DNA from: Hyaloscypha bicolor E
Lineage: Eukaryota > Ascomycota > Leotiomycetes > Helotiales > Hyaloscyphaceae
NCBI RefSeq assembly: GCF_002865645.1
Contig: NW_020194664.1
Location: forward strand, 54,721-118,720
Reading direction: 5' to 3'
Length of the DNA: 64,000 bases
Shown here: one piece after another, positions 24,601 through 37,900 of the stretch
Position numbering within the stretch: the first letter of the stretch is position 1
Layout: each line of letters starts with the position of its first letter
Notes under the pieces: generated by a model
Databases searched by the model: none
Told to the model about the DNA's origin: nothing
What the model saw: the letters and a program-made list of their open reading frames with translations, nothing else
Made by a program: the position numbers and the translations under genes

Positions 24601-27600
24601 TATATTTTAAGTATATATTAATACTATATTTATAGGATTCCTGAATTATTTTATAGTTATTTATTTAGATAATATTCTTATTTATTTCTGAAATAAAGGT
24701 AAATACTATAATTATATTTACTAGATATTTACTAGGCTATATAAAAATAACCTATTTTATAAACTTAGTAAATACGAGTTTAATATTAAGGAAGTCGAAT
24801 TTTTGAACTTTCTTATTAGAATAGAAAGTATTTATACGGATCCTAAATAGGTCTATAGTATTATTAAATAGCTAGAACTAGAATTATTTTATAATATCTA
24901 AGTATTTCTTGGATTTACTAATTTCTATTATAGGTTTATCTATTATTACTCTCAGGTAATTATAGGCTTAATAGATTTCTTAAAAGAAATAGAAAAGGGC
25001 CAGAAATCCGGTTTCTTTATATAAATAAATAAAGTGGCTAAAAGCTTTTATTATAATACTTGTCCTAGTTTATTTCGACTTTTCTAAGAAGATTTATATT
25101 AAAACTAATATATTGAAATTTGTAATTACTAGTACTATTTTATAATAAGTTAATTCTAGTAATAGCCCGAAAAAATACTAGTATCTAGTAGTATTCTAGT
25201 TCCGGAAATTCTCCGGAGCCAAATATAACTATAGTATTTATAATAGAGAGCTATTTATAATTATTAAAGCCTTTAAGTATTAGTACTATTATCTTAAAGA
25301 ATTCAGGTTTATAATCGAGGTTATTATAGACTATAATAACCTCTAATACTTTATAGAAATAAAGTATCTAGAAAGCTATTAAGTATATTAGGTAATATAT
25401 CTTATAATATATGATTTTAATATTATTTACTATAGAGGCGCCTCAAACCTAGTAAATAAACTTAGTAGAAGACCTAATTATAAAAAAGGTCCTATTAATA
25501 TAACTTGGCTTCTGATCTTTTAGAATAAGTTAAAGAAAGCTTTTATAATTATAATTTAGAGGTTCTTATAAATATTTAAAGAGTTCCCTCTTTGGAATAG
25601 GTATTATTTAATATTTACTATATTTATAATAGCTAAGAAGAAATATTTATTATAAGATAAGTAAATAGATTATCTTATAGATCTCTTAACTATAGAATTA
25701 GTTAAGAAGTAAGGTATAGGGAAATGCCTTAAAGGCTCTATTACTATAACTAAGATAATAAGAGTATTTATAACTATATTACTTAATAGAACTAAAGATT
25801 TTTTAGTTCTTTGAGTTTTTAAATTAGATAGTTATAAATACCTAATTCCCTATATATAAATATATATGACTACTAAAAGAGTTATAGTACTAGCTCCTCT
25901 ATCTGAATTTCTTCTGGATATTATTTAGATAGCTTAGAGAAATAATTCTCGATATTAGAATATTATAAAATAGAGGCTTAGTAAGAAAGATACTAAGGGA
26001 AAAGAAATCTGGAAAAATAATTCGGGTCTATTTAGGTACTATTTAAGAATTATTATATCTAATAATTCCGCTTTATATTAAGAAGTTATAAAGCTTTATT
26101 ATAATAATCTAATAACTAGATACTATAGAATAAAGAAGACTTTTGAATTCCTTAAAAGGTTCTAGTATTAGGAGAATATAAAAGGAGATATTTGTAATTA
26201 TTATTAAGAATATAATATTTACTAGAGAATTAAAATAAAGAAGTATTTACTATATAGTTTATTTAGTAATTTACTATAGCCTGAAAGACCTTGGGATAAG
26301 ATCTCTATAGATTTTATTATAGGTTTACTATTATATAAGAATCCGGTAAAAGGTTCTAATTTTAATATAATTCTTATAGTTATTAACTAGTATTCTAAAA
26401 TAGTAAGATATATTATATATTATAAGACTATTAATTTTCCGGAGCTTACTAAGATTATATAGGAATATATTTTCTTAATCTTTGGCTTCCCTAATAGAAT
26501 TATTTCCGACTAAGGAACGGTATTTACTAGCTAGTTCTGGTCTGCTTTTTACTTCTATTTAATATATAAATAGTATTTAAATATAGCTTACTATTCTTAA
26601 ATAAATAGTTAGATAGAAAGGCAGAACTAGACCCTGGAATACTATTTGAGATATTATTATAATACCTAAAAAAATAACTAGTTTAAAAAGTTGTTTTTTA
26701 TAGAATTTATATATAATAACTTAAAATATTAGGTTTTATAAAATATATCTTTCTATATATATTATAGATACTATTCTTAACTTCTATAGAATCCTAAGAA
26801 TAGAATTATAAAAGAGATACTAGCTATATATAAGAGGCTAGAAACTCTTAAAATAAAATAGAAAAAGCTTAAGAATTTATAGTATTATATATAAAATAAC
26901 CGGGAAACCTATTATAATAAATACTAGTTAGCTAAATACTATTTTAAAGAAGCCTAGATAATACTATTAATAAGGAATATTAAATTTAAAGCAGGAAAGC
27001 TTAAGCTAAAATTTATAGATTTATTTAGAATTCTTAAATATATTAGTAATTTAATATATAAGTTAGAATTATTAAGTATATATAATTATTTATATCTAAC
27101 TTTCTATATTTTCTTTCTTAAAAAATATATAGTAAAAAAGAATTAGAAGCTATATTTATATTTCTTTAAAGAACTTCCGGAATTAGTAAATAATAATAAA
27201 AAATAAGAATAAGAAATAAAAGCTATTATTAATTATTAATAAAATAGTAAAAGTAAGAAGTAATAGTATTTAATTAAATAGAAAGCCTAGCCTAAAGATT
27301 ATAATACTTAGTTATTTATTTTCTCTAATTTTAAAAATTCTAAGAAACTTCTGAAATTATATAATTAAAACTATAGCTTGGAATCCAAAATTATCTTTTA
27401 ATAATCTCTTAAGATTAAAAAGAATTCTGGACTACTAAGAAAAAGGCTACTTAAAAGAAAGAAAGAACCTAGATAGTTAAGAAAAGGCCCGGAATAATAA
27501 TAGAAATATTCTTTTCTTAGGTTTTTTACTTATAAAGATTTTCTAGGGTTTTATTAAAGCTTATAAGAATTATATTTAAATTATTAGAAAAAGGTTTAGA

Positions 27601-27930
27601 ATTAAGAAAGATTTATTATAGATAAACTAGCTATAGGTATCTTAAATAAATAAATTCTAATTTCTATAAATTCCTAATTCCTAAAGCAAAAATACTAAAT
27701 ACCGGCCCTATTTAGGACTTAATAAAGAATTAGCTAATACTTTCCGGAATCCGCTTATTTCTTAATAGAATATAGTTATACTATAATAATATTAGTATTA
27801 AGGATATTAAAAGAAGTAAGTAAGGAACTTATAATAGTTATATATATCTTATAGAAAGCCCGAAAAACTTCTATAAAGTCACGGTCCCGGAATAGCTATA
27901 AGTAATTATATTATATAATACTTGAAATAC
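21641..27930 (+). mobile_element. Gypsy-1: Ty3/Gypsy chromovirus nested in Copia-B, 3' end missing
   Basis: About 6.3 kb of plus-strand retroelement inserted within Copia-B gag. A likely 5' LTR start (tgtaataaacttcggat, about 21671) is seen. No second copy of 21671-21990 occurs before the Copia-B right half, so the 3' LTR is absent. The sequence loses its RIP signature near 27930 and merges into the unmutated island. Confidence 0.65.
22000..27340 (+). pseudogene. Gypsy-1 gag-pol remnant with chromodomain
   Basis: With TAG read as Gln, one long frame gives gag (about 22010-23500, for example ELPEMRLEPISFLNIISFES) and protease (about 23500-23900). Next is reverse transcriptase (about 24390-25000): FIKLDLKNIYYQIRI, MAFRIYYSYFKYLIIPFGLANIP and VIYLDNILIY. 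RNase H (about 25080-25520) and integrase (about 26080-26790) follow; the integrase includes HYYNN...YYRIKKTFEFLKRF, PQDKISIDFIIGL, SDQGTVFTSQFWSAF and QTLEYYLRYY. A C-terminal chromodomain-like stretch QYLIKQKAQPKDYNTQ lies at about 27260-27320. The RT active site reads YLDN instead of YLDD, a G-to-A change. Chromodomain Gypsy elements target heterochromatin in the known families. The chain of stops shows it is dead. Confidence 0.75.
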
Positions 27931-28604
27931 TAGTAGTAGACATATTTCAGTAATGCTCAATAATAAGCTCGGTAATAAGATTAATACATTAAGGGTAAAA
28001 TATTATAGTATTTCTTTAAGAAATTAGTAAATATTTAAATATATTTAGAAAAAAACTTATTTTATGAAATACTAACCCAATATAGTATTATGATATCTAT
28101 TTTCATTAAACGAGCAACATATACTTAAGCTAATTATACATTATCATTACATATTTTTACTTAAGAATATATGAAGCATAACATTTCACGAATATACTTA
28201 TAATTAAGTTATACTTCCTAGTCTTTAAAAATTTAATATATTAGATATTTTTATATTCTTATAGTACTTAAACCTTACATTCTAAGAGATCTTTTCCGTC
28301 TCTATATATAGATTAATTTACTTCATAAAGATATTAATTTTATAATAATATCTTATTATCTCAGAATTATTTAAGAGATTAAGAGAGTCAGTAAGGATAT
28401 ATCTGAAATCATATTATGCTTTATATGAATTAAGATAATTATAATAGGCCTATTGAGTATTTTACCCCCACACCGGATATATTATAATACTTAGTCACTC
28501 ATTCTTCTATTCTCACTTACTAGTTATTAATTCTTGTTTTAGTATGGGTTGTTTAGGGAGAGAGATATAATAATGCAAATACTTAGAAATATTTTCAAGT
28601 ATCT

Positions 28605-28629
28605 AAAAAAAAAAAAAAAAAAAAAAAAA
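28605..28629 (+). repeat. Homopolymer run of 25 A
   Basis: Sits between atattttcaagtatct and the first copy of the 38-bp repeat. The second repeat copy (29539) has atattttc directly before it, as if the A run and about 8 bases were inserted here. Confidence 0.9.
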
Positions 28630-28667
28630 CTCTAATAATCTTCTTAAGCTTTGATATATAATCATAT
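28630..28667 (+). repeat. 38-bp direct repeat, copy 1
   Basis: Begins ctctaataatcttcttaag and ends ataatcatat; matches 29539-29576 with 3 differences. Confidence 0.85.
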
Positions 28668-28784
28668 AAATATTCCATAAATAATCATTCATTATTCTAT
28701 TATCTTATTTAATCATATAAATATTTCGTGATATCAAATTTTAAATCATATCTCTGATTAAAGCAGGGAAGATATTGCAGATTC

Positions 28785-28827
28785 CGCTTACGGGAGGAGA
28801 GATTTATCCTCCGGGATGTAGTCCCGA
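28785..28827. other. GC-rich double hairpin cluster
   Basis: Two adjacent stem-loops: ggagga...tcctcc (28793-28812, loop gagattta) and cgggatgtagtcccg (28812-28826). They stand alone in about 70-80% AT sequence and resemble the GC clusters of fungal mitochondrial genomes. Confidence 0.55.
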
Positions 28828-29287
28828 TATATGATATGTGAATCATTAAATTATTCGGATATATATATATTATATTTATCATCAATTACATCCGTATAAT
28901 TTTCTCGGATGGCGTTCAAGAGATTTAGATTTCTGGACTATTATGAGACTTCAAATAATATAATTAGGAATTCTTCATATATATTAGGCATCATAATATA
29001 ACTACCTTGCTGATATAAAGGGAAGATCCAGAATAAAGATTAGATAGTAGATAGATCATTTATAAATTAAGTAATAAATAAATTAAATTATATTTAAAGT
29101 CATACGAATCCTCCACCAAATGTTATATTAAAACCTATTACTATATAATTTTAGCAGATTAGATCTACCTTGATCATTGCGTTTTCCTTTTCTATTAATA
29201 CTAAATCCCATATTCTCGATCGGGCCATTAATATTAAAGCAAACCCTAGATCATAAAGTTTAATCGAAATTAATTTTATGATTTCAT

Positions 29288-29311
29288 AAAAAAAAAAAAA
29301 AAAAAAAAAAA
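29288..29311 (+). repeat. Homopolymer run of 24 A
   Basis: Preceded by tttatgatttcat and followed by tagaatattttaattatg. No duplication is seen around it. Confidence 0.9.
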
Positions 29312-29538
29312 TAGAATATTTTAATTATGAGTAAATCATGCTAGAGCATAATTATTAGATTATCGATATAGCTTTCATAAGATATTATAAATATCATTTC
29401 TTAGATATATTTATGAAAACTCCGATCTCAATAAATATCCGAGAGACCTTATATTCTAATAGCCAATATGATCAAAGATTAATCTTGATCAATCTTTTTG
29501 TCATAATCTAGGTCCCATTAAGAAATGAAGATATTTTC

Positions 29539-29576
29539 CTCTAATAATCTTCTTAAGCTCTAATATATAATCATAT
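29539..29576 (+). repeat. 38-bp direct repeat, copy 2
   Basis: Second copy of 28630-28667, ending 3 bases before the Copia-B right half resumes at gctagcttattaataagc. Confidence 0.85.
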
Positions 29577-29579
29577 GAG

Positions 29580-32500
29580 GCTAGCTTATTAATAAGCTCT
29601 AATTATCTATTATTACCTATAAGAAAAAGTAATAAATTACTATTAAAACCTATTTTACTAATTAATAATACTATTCTCAAAATTTTCTAAACTACTATTT
29701 GTCCGGAAATTATTAATATAGACCTAGCTATAACTTTGGAACTTATAATAACTATTTCAAGTTCTATAATTATAATAATTATATTTTGAAGTTATATTTT
29801 ATATATAAGAAATCCGAATACTATTTATAGAAGTATATATTAGAGAAATAAGAGGCTAAGAAGACTTGATTTAAGAATAGAAATATTTACTAATTTAGAT
29901 TCCGAAATACCTATAACTTTAATAAATACTTTAATAGTACTTATATATAATATATTACTAAATTCGAAAGAAAAGAAAATAATAAGAATAGTAAGAATAA
30001 ACTAGTAAATAACATTTTTAAAGCCTTATTAGTAAAAATAAATAAAGAAAAGAAATATTATTCTAATTTCTATTTTATTTCTATTAAGAGTTTTCTAGCC
30101 GCTTCTATAGCCTTTACTTTTACTATTCCTATAACTAATACCCTTATAAATAACCTTATTTCTCTTTCTCTTATATACTAGATAATAGGTAAAAACCATA
30201 TCTTAAAGTCTATTAAATAAATAGAAGATATTTAGATATTTATAGTTAATAATATATTAAAATATAATATTTATTACTTTTATAAAATTATAAATAATAC
30301 TAGAGTTTCTAGATTCTTAATTACTAGTTCTAACTAATTCCAAACTTTATAATAGACTAATAGTAGTATTAAACTTAATAAAACTATTAAAGATTAAGTT
30401 AATATCTAGTTTAGTATTAGATCTATATCTTTTATTAGATCTATAATAGTAAGAATACTAATTAGGTAAATATAATTCTATATTATATTTATAAAAACTC
30501 TATTTCTACTTAGCTTAGCTAATATAAATAAGCTAGGAGTTTATTTTAATAATCTTATTAATTATTTTATTATTTCTAATAGATACTTTATACTTATAAT
30601 ATAATATTTTAAATACTTTTTCCTACTTTGGAATACTATTCTATAAAGCTTTATTTCCGAATTCTTTATTTATAATTCCTGCTTTCTTATAGAAATCGAA
30701 TTATAATATCTATATTATTATTTTAGTTATTTATTTATTAGTAAATTTCGAAATATACTAGAATAAATAGGCTATAATATTAATATAAAAGCCCTTAAGT
30801 ACTTTATAAAGTATTATAAATAATACCAGAAATTCGAATAATTACCGGAATAATTTAAGTTTAACCTAAAAGATAATATTAGCTTTAACTATTCTATTAT
30901 TATTAATATTTTCTATATTTCTAGTAAGTCTATATTTTATATTATTAATAAAGGTACTAGATATTAAGCCGGCTAATAGCTTTAAAATATTAGTATATTA
31001 TATATTTGGGATATCCTAAAATAGTATTAGATTAATACCTATTTAGGCCTTTCTAATTAGATTATAGTAGATACCGGAAAGTAGTTTACTAGTAAGAAGT
31101 TTATTTAGCTTATAAATACTATAGGAACTAAGGTTAAAATCGTTTCTATAAAAGCTTATAGTTCTATTAGAATTATAGAATATTACTATAACTCGATTTA
31201 ATATATTTATCTTATTATTATAGCCGAAATTAATAGAATTAATAAGAATACTATATTTCAAATAGCTTTTAAGGCTATTAATAATTCTACTAGACCTAAT
31301 AGTATTATTTTAATTCTCTTAGTTTATAATACTTTATTTTAAATAACCGAATATAATACCCTATTACTAACTATATTATAGTAATTAGTAATATTTAAAA
31401 AAGTAATAGTAGAAATTTAAAAGCTTTAAACTAGATACCAGATTATAAATATCCTAAATACCCGAAATAGTTCTAGTACTACTAATATTTATAAACTTTC
31501 TTTAAATTTGTAGTATAAAGGAAATACTAGTTAATCTAATAGTTAAAATGGGTTATATAAGCTAGTAGCCGTTAATAGAAAAGACTATATACTAGCTCTA
31601 TTATATAGTAATACTACCTTTTATTTAATTTTTATAAAGCCCTTTTATATAGGAAATATTAAGGTTATTACTAATAGCCCTAAACCTGAACCTGTTTCCG
31701 AACTTTATAATAAGACTAAAAGTAATATAGGTATAATTTCTCTTATTATTTCTACTATTTTACTAAAGTATAATAGAGGATATTCTTATAAGAATCCGGA
31801 TATTATAGTATTCCTATAAGATAATAACCTATATAAGAACTCTCGTTAAGTTGAAATTACTAGCTTTCTAGAAAAGAATATATTTAAGGTTATTTCTAGA
31901 TTTCAGGTACTAAAGAAGTATATATTTTTAATTCCCGGTTTATTAATAAGATTAAGAATAAAGATATAAAAAGAGAGTTTAAGAAGTCAAGACTAGTTAT
32001 TCAGGCTTATAATAATAGTAAAAAACATATAGTATTAATATAATTATCTATTATTTAATATATTAGCTAGAGAATTATCCTTAGTATTATTACTATAATA
32101 ATAGATACTATAGAATTATATTTATATAATATCTTATAAGCTTATATTTATATAATATCTTATAAGCTTATATCTAATTAATAATCTTACTTAATTATAA
32201 TTTTTATATTAACTTATTTTATAAGCTTACTAAAAAGCTAAATCTAAATAATAATTCGGTTCTAAAAGTTATAAAACTATTATATAATATACTAGAAGCT
32301 AGAAACTACTAGTTTAAGACTTATTATTCCTATTATATTAATAAACTTTTTATAGAATAGTTAACTTATAACTCTTGCCTTCTTTATAGTAAGTAATTCT
32401 TCGGAATTATTAGCTTTTAAACTAATAATACCCTATTTATTAGAAATAACAATTTTGTAAAAACAGAATAACTAAAGCTCTAAAAGGCTAAGTTCTTAGC

Positions 32501-33330
32501 TAAGGAATATAAATACCTTACTATTAACTATAATCTCAAGTTTAATAGAGGTATTATCTATATAGATATTACTGGAATTACTTTTATATAGGAATACTAA
32601 TATAAAAACCTCCGAACCGTTTCTATAAAAAATACTACTACTATAAGTAATAGAGGTACTATTTATTAAGATCTCTTTATTAAGGACTAATATATTACCT
32701 AATATACTAGAAGAGTATATATTATATTAGTCTATTAACCAGAAGCTTTATATGACCTATTAATTACTATTTAAGCTATTGAATTCTCGGAAACTAATAT
32801 AAAGGCATTTAATAAATATATTTAATAGCAAATTAAGAATATTACTAGAGAACTAAGATTTATAAAGCTAGTAAAGAAGTCCTTATATTTAATCGTTTTT
32901 ATAGATATTTTATTTATAAATAATAGAGATCTCTTTTCCTAAATCGGATATATTCTAGTTTTAGTAAACGGAACTAGATATACTAATATTATTTACTAGT
33001 CTTCTACTAAATACAAGAGAGTTACTAGAAGTATTCTAGCTTTGGAACTTTATAATATGGCTTATGGCTTTAATATAGGTACTTTAATTAAATCTATAAT
33101 TAATAAAATACTAGAAATAGAACTATTACTAGTAGTCTATATAAATTCGAAGTCATTATATAAATACCTTATTAAATTGGAAACTATTTGAAAAAAACAT
33201 CTAATAATTAATATAATATATCTTTACTAGATATACGAATAATAAGAGATTATAGAAGTCAAATAGATTAAGAAAGAATCAAATCCTACTAATTCTATAA
33301 TAAAATTAAAGCTAATAAATACCCTTAAGT
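29580..33330 (+). pseudogene. Copia-B gag-pol remnant, right half
   Basis: Plus-strand frame continuing Copia-B. The integrase catalytic region at about 31063-31110 reads VDTGK*FTSKKFIQL, followed by VKIVSIKAYSSIRIIEYYYN. The pre-RT region has QNGLYKLVAVNRKDYILALL (about 31540-31600). The RT core is around 31900-32250. A NLRTVS segment near 32610 is followed by RNase H with QIGYILVLVNGTRYTNIIY, STKYKRVTRSILALELYNMAYGF and KSLYKYLIKLET (about 32940-33190). Typical lesions are CAG to TAG and Asp to Asn. Homology to Copia-A on the opposite strand supports every segment. Confidence 0.72.
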
Positions 33331-33435
33331 ATTTAATTAATACAAATACTATATAATTAGATATAGAGGAATAGGTTAAATACGGATAGAATGGGAAATA
33401 GATATATGGGATAGAAAGATATTATAAAAGGGGAA

Positions 33436-33471
33436 GTTATATATAAAAGGCTATAGCCTTTAGTATATAAC
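33436..33471. repeat. 36-bp palindrome, Copia-B internal copy
   Basis: Core aaaggctatagccttt with arms gttatata and tatataac, at the same place relative to the 3' LTR as in Copia-A. Confidence 0.8.
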
Positions 33472-33593
33472 TAAAATCTCGAAAGTAATATAGATATATA
33501 AAATATTTAAGAAATCTGGTATTAGGCCGGATTAGGGAATTTATATATAATTAGAGAGAAATACTATTTTTCGCATTTTTAGAGAATTTCTAG

Positions 33594-33878
33594 TATTAGT
33601 ATAGCTATTTCTTTAAAAGTTATATATATAGTTATAGGATATAGGTAATAGAATATAGGTAATGAGATATGAGATATAGAATATAATTATATAATCTTAT
33701 ATTCTATTAGTAACTCGACTAGTAGACTAGACCCCTTTAGGCTTAGTAGATTTAGGGATTATATATTAATACTATAATATTATAATTCCTATTTCGGAAT
33801 AATAATAACTTTACTAACTAATATAACTAGTATTTCTATATCTATATAATAGTACTATATATTACTAGTAAACCGATA
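33594..33878 (+). repeat. Copia-B 3' LTR
   Basis: 285 bp, starts tattagtatagc; its end reads accgata where the other LTRs have actaata. Confidence 0.85.
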
Positions 33879-33883
33879 TATAT

Positions 33884-33974
33884 TTTTAATCTTATTATTT
33901 TATTATTTAATTACGTTTTGTATTTTAATATACTTTATATAAGTTTTTATTTTATTATAGTTTCTCTTTTATAT
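33884..33974 (+). repeat. Gypsy-2 copy 1, 5' LTR, right part
   Basis: Continues the LTR cut at 19672: ttttaatcttattattttat... through the tttattatagtttctctttt block that ends the other LTRs. Confidence 0.7.
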
Positions 33975-34949
33975 ATTTTATAATAAATAATATAAGGAAA
34001 ATTAAAATATTATAATTAAAATAATACTTTTATAAAGTTCTAATAAATTTTTATAAAGCGAATTATTAATTTAATAAATTTAAAGAAAACAGAGCTATTA
34101 TAATATTTTAAGCCTAAAACTAAAATATTAAAAATATATAAGTATTAATCTTAGTATTTTATATTAATTTCTAATATATTTAGTAATTTAAAAACAAGTT
34201 AGTTATAAAATATAATTATTAATATAATATATAAAAAATAATAAAAATAGAAACTAATTATAATAGAAAATAAAAAATAAAGAAAATAAAATAAGAAATA
34301 TTATATTAAGAGAATATAAATTAAACCTTAATTAGAAATAGATTTTAGTATTTAGAAATAAAATTATATTATTAATTTATATATTATTTTTAATTATAAT
34401 AAAAAGCGAAATAGAAATAATATTAGTTTTAATAAAAAAGTTTATTTTTAAGTCCGGAAAAAATATTTAAAAAAGAAAATATTTTTAATTTTAAGTAAAA
34501 TAATAAATAGAAACCAGAAATAAAAATTTAAAAAAAATCGGAAATAAGAAATTATATAAATAATCTAGAGAAGCTTTTAAAAAAGAAAAAAGATATTAAG
34601 TAAAAATAAAAGAGAAAATTCAGAAAAATTAGAATAATTAATAAAATTATATTTATTATTTTTATTATTATTTTTAATAATATTACTAATTATATCTAGT
34701 TTAATAAAATAAAAATAAAAATATTAAATATTAAATAAATAAAACAAAAAATATATATATAAATAATAGAAATAAAACTAGAAAAGCTATTATTTAATTA
34801 TTACTAATACTAAAACTCGAACCTAAATTATATTTATTATTATTAACTAGTTTTTTTTAAATTCCGGTTTTTAAACTAAAAAATATATTTAAATAGAAAA
34901 TTAGCTTTTTAAAAACCTTATTAATAAAAGTCTCGAATATAGAAACTTT

Positions 34950-37900
34950 ATAATTAATTATAAAAGGAATTATGAAAATTAATATAGCTAAGAATAAATA
35001 TATACTAGTATTAGATTTAAACTTATTACTTATATAAGTTTCTGAAATATTATAGTTTTAGGAAAATAATATTTCTATATTCTTGAAATAATATATAAAT
35101 ATATATAAAAACTATTATATTTCTAATAATATTAAAAGAAGAATAATTATTTATTATATTTCTTTTATTTATAAGAATTAAATTAAGGCTATATTAAAAT
35201 ATTAGATTAATAATTTAGGAAATTACTAGAAAACTAAGTTCTTTAAAGCTTTATTAAAGGAATTCCGAAAATATAATTAAAAAATACTTAAAATTAGCTA
35301 TAATTTTTTTAATTAGATTATTATATAAGCCTAAAATAAAAAGATTTCTTTTAAGTCTTATATTAATATATTTAATAAAATATTAAAAAAGTTATTAAAT
35401 AAAATTTATTTAATATCGAGAATTTATAAAAGAATTATTTATTTTAATAAAAGATTATATATTTAAGAATACGAATTTCGAATTTATAAATATTTCTATT
35501 TATAAATATAATAAAATATATAAAAAAATAATAATATTTTATTAATATAAAAAGGAAAAATACTATTTTAATATTATTAATAATCTAAATATATCTAGGT
35601 TTAGATAAAAATACTTAAATATAATAGTTTATAATATAATTTCTAAACCAGAAAATAATTACTTTTTATTAGTTTTTTTTATTATATTTTCTATAGCTAT
35701 TATAAATATAAATAAAAAGAGAAACTAATTTATAACTAATTATATAAAACTTATTAAAAGTAGTAAATCTAAAAGAAATAATATTAATTAGCTAATAAGA
35801 AATCTAGAAAAATTATTTATTATTATTATAATTTAAAAGAACCTATAAAAATAATTTAATATAACTATTATTATAATTCGAGAAAATATTTATAGTCTAT
35901 ATATATAATCTAGTTAATAATAATAGAAATAATAGAATTAATTATTTAATAAATATAATTCAGGTTTTTAGAAAAAATATACTAAAAATTATAATAAAAG
36001 TTATAAAAAATACTATAATAATTATAATAATTAAGCTAAAATAAATAAAGAGTTTAAATAACTATATTTTAGAAAGAATTAGGTTTAAATATAATTAGAA
36101 AATATAGCTTAAATTAATATAGCCTATAATATAAACTTAAAACAAAAAAATATATATATTATAAATATTATAATAGAAATAATAATTATAATATTAATTT
36201 AAAATATATTTATATTTTTTAATTCTATTATTTATTAATAAAAGAGCTTATAAATTATAAATATATTTACTAGTTTAATAAAAGATAATATAAAAGAAGA
36301 TTTAAATCTAAATAAAAAAGTTTTTTCTTTTTTCTTATTAATAAATACTAGTAATTTAATTTAATTATAATTTAAAAATATAAATATAAGAATATTTAGA
36401 AAATAATAAAAAATATTTAGTTTACTAAATAAGAAAGAAATAAGAGAATTAGCTAACCGGAATTTATATATAAAAATAAATAAATTATATTTAAAAAATC
36501 TAAATAGCCGCTTTATTTTAAAGGAAATTATATTAGAATTACTAATATTTTAGGTTCTAAAATTCATAAATAATATTAAGATTTAATTATAAATAGTATT
36601 TCTATTAATATTATAATGGGTTTCTTATTAAAGAAAAAGAAAAAAGAAATAGAAAGAATTAAAAAAGTTTTCTAAAAATAAATTAGAATAAAAAAAAAGC
36701 TATTTTATATAAGAGGCCAAAAGAATATTATTTTAAAAAATAAAAAATAAAAAATAGCCTAGCTAAAAATATAAATATTAATACTTCTAGAAATAAATAA
36801 AATAAATTAGAAACCTAATATATTCTTAATTATAATAAATATAGAACATTTAAAATTAATATTATTTTAATAAAATTATTAAAGAAAACTAATATTTTAT
36901 TTCTAAAAACTTAGAAAGAAATAAAAATATTTATTAATATTTTAAAAATACTAGATTTAGTTATTATATTTTAGAATTAATAAATTAAGAATAATACTTT
37001 CTATTTAATTATTTTATAAATAAGAAATATTATTATATTAAATATAATTAGATATATTAAAAGATTTATAAAGCTAGTAACTATAACTTATATAATAAAT
37101 AAAATATTTAAGAAATTAGAAATTAGAAATATTAGTTCAAATATTTAATATTAATAGAATTATTTAATTTAAAACAATAATATTAATATTCGAATATTAT
37201 TAGTTTATAAATATATTATATAATCTTTATATCTTTAATTTATATTTCGAGAATTATAGAAAAATATTAAATATAAAGAAATAATTAATACTAGAACTAA
37301 AATTAATATTTTTCCTAAAAAAATCTTTAGAAATATTAGTAAAATAATATATAATATTATAAATTATTAAATATTTATTATTATTAAAGCTAAATTTGAA
37401 TTTATAGAAATTATAAAGCTTAAAATTAAAATTATAAATAGAATAAAATATAAAAATGCTTTTTTTTTAATTAAAAAAACGTTAAAGATTTTATTTAATT
37501 AATTATTTTTAGTAAAAATAAAAACAAGAATTATATATAAAAGTAATAATTTATAAAATAAAAGGTTTATTAATTCTAAAAATAATTAAAATACTTATAT
37601 TATTATTATAATTATTTTATTTTTAAAAAATACCGAGAAATAGAATTTATTTTTTAAGAATATTAAGCTTTTAGAATTAAAGAATTAAGTAATATAAAAT
37701 AGAAAACTAAAAGTAAAAAGAAAAAATAAAGCCTAATATTATAATGAGTAATAATATTAGAGGAAATAGAAAAATATTAGAATTTAGAAAATTAATAATA
37801 TTTTTAGAGAAATTAAACTAGAAAAGACTTTAGTTAGAATATTATTAAAAATAGTTCCGGATTTAATAAAAAAGGAAATAAAAATAGTATTAAATAAAAA

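Larger units (their letters stand above)
27931..29579. other. AT-rich island lacking RIP signature (mtDNA-like filler?)
   Basis: CpA and TpG are frequent again (tttcagtaatgctcaataa, cgagcaacatatac, gaagcataacatttcacg), unlike the sequence on either side. Two A runs (28605-28629 and 29288-29311), a GC-rich hairpin cluster (28785-28827) and a 38-bp direct repeat lie inside. No coding frame, tRNA or rRNA was recognised. Isolated GC-rich hairpins in AT sequence are typical of fungal mitochondrial intergenic DNA, so a nuclear mitochondrial insertion is one explanation. A single-copy nuclear fragment captured during break repair is another. Confidence 0.5.
19673..33878 (+). mobile_element. Copia-B: Ty1/Copia element split by a nested insertion
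   Basis: LTRs at 19673-19956 and 33594-33878 match those of Copia-A but run on the plus strand. The flanks TATAC (19668-19672) and TATAT (33879-33883) form a 5-bp duplication with one substitution inside a Gypsy-2 LTR, whose sequence continues correctly on both sides. The interior is present in two halves, 19957 to about 21640 and about 29580 to 33593. Together these are about 35 bp shorter than the Copia-A interior, so a short stretch was lost where the inner insertion sits. Confidence 0.85.

Noticed and set aside
31043..31261. 72-codon minus-strand open frame
   Set aside because: Antisense shadow of the Copia-B integrase remnant.
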